In this document: positions 5,090 to 5,363 of the stretch, in pieces
Numbering within the stretch: the first letter of the stretch is position 1
How the letters are laid out: each line of letters opens with the position of its first letter
Source: Actinomycetota bacterium
GTDB taxonomy: Bacteria > Actinomycetota > Actinomycetes > Mycobacteriales > Micromonosporaceae
Length of the DNA stretch: 5,363 bases
Direction: 5' to 3'
Assembly (NCBI GenBank): GCA_005885115.1
Contig: VAXX01000081.1
Coordinates: 1-5,363 of the forward strand
The notes under the pieces: model-generated
What the model was told of the DNA's origin: nothing
The model's database searches: none
Seen by the model: the letters and a program-made list of their open reading frames with translations, nothing else
Program-made: the position numbers and the translations under genes

Positions 5090-5363
5090 GTGTCCCGAGC
5101 CCGTTACCCGCTGGCGGTCGCCGCCGCGGCAGTCCTGACCGTCGCACTCGTACCCGCGAGTGCCCACGCCGCCCCGAAACCGGCGAGCAAGTACGACTGG
5201 TTGCAGTTCGCGTACGACCCGGGGAAGTCGGCCAACGACACCGCCGAGTCGACGGTGAACCTCGGCAACGTCAAGAACCTCAAGCAACTGTTCAAGGTCG
5301 CGCTCCCGGACGCGCCGGACGGCTCCCCGGTGTTCCTGCACGACGTCACCACACCCAAGGGCG
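5090..5363 (+). CDS. Secreted PQQ-binding-like beta-propeller protein (5' part)
   Basis: GTG 5090 has a strong ribosome binding site, GGAGGAG (5080-5086), 3 nt upstream. The window ends after 91 codons without a stop. Residues 1-27 are a classical Sec signal peptide: basic MSRARY, a hydrophobic Ala/Val/Leu core, and a cleavage motif ending ASAHA before APKP. The mature part begins with an Asp-Trp-Leu-Gln-Phe stretch followed by YDPGKSANDTAES and LGNVKNLKQLFKVALPD. I associate this with secreted actinobacterial proteins of the PQQ-binding-like / quinoprotein dehydrogenase-like beta-propeller type, whose N-terminus reads D-W-x-Q-F...N-T-x-E...V..L..LF. Only the first blade is visible, so neither cofactor nor substrate can be inferred. 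It is divergent from the peroxiredoxin gene, and no functional tie to its neighbours is apparent. Confidence 0.72.
   Translation, partial: MSRARYPLAVAAAAVLTVALVPASAHAAPKPASKYDWLQFAYDPGKSANDTAESTVNLGNVKNLKQLFKVALPDAPDGSPVFLHDVTTPKG

Noticed and set aside
1..5363. CRISPR array or long tandem repeats
   Set aside because: No regularly spaced direct repeats were seen anywhere in the window.

Overview
The window reads as a high-GC actinomycete chromosome, probably Micromonosporaceae. This rests on strong G/C preference at third codon positions from about 1070 onward, GTG starts, leaderless-looking promoters, and small proteins resembling those of actinomycete integrative elements. The family assignment is an inference from general resemblance, not from a database match.

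Left part (1 to about 966, + strand) looks like the edge of an integrated mobile element. A 23-codon ORF with a strong ribosome binding site is followed by a perfect 13-bp hairpin. Then comes a very tight run of small genes: a membrane-anchored Cys-rich protein, an acidic 60-aa protein, an 89-aa protein with a CxxC..C motif, and the N-terminal part of a VapB-type antitoxin. The antitoxin frame diverges from its family and runs antisense into a tRNA gene. The codons here are visibly less GC-biased than in the genes to the right.

Junction: tRNA-Leu (anticodon UAG, encoded CCA) lies on the - strand at 967-1053. Its 3' end faces the foreign-looking operon, which is the usual geometry for tRNA-directed integration of actinomycete elements. 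A -10 box for the tRNA (TAGACT) overlaps the stop codon of the neighbouring transglutaminase gene.

Centre (1069-4395, - strand): a three-gene coupled operon encodes a circularly permuted ATP-grasp ligase, an alpha-E helical protein and a transglutaminase-like protease fold. The cistrons are joined by a 1-nt overlap and a 1-nt gap. This triad is a widespread but biochemically obscure cassette, predicted in the literature to make and process amide-linked peptides. A BCP-type peroxiredoxin gene lies 39 nt upstream on the same strand and may be co-transcribed.

Right edge: after a 178-nt divergent intergenic region, a + strand gene begins for a secreted protein resembling PQQ-binding-like beta-propeller proteins. 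The window cuts it after 91 codons.

The less described items are the truncated antitoxin fused into the tRNA attachment region and the ATP-grasp / alpha-E / transglutaminase cassette.
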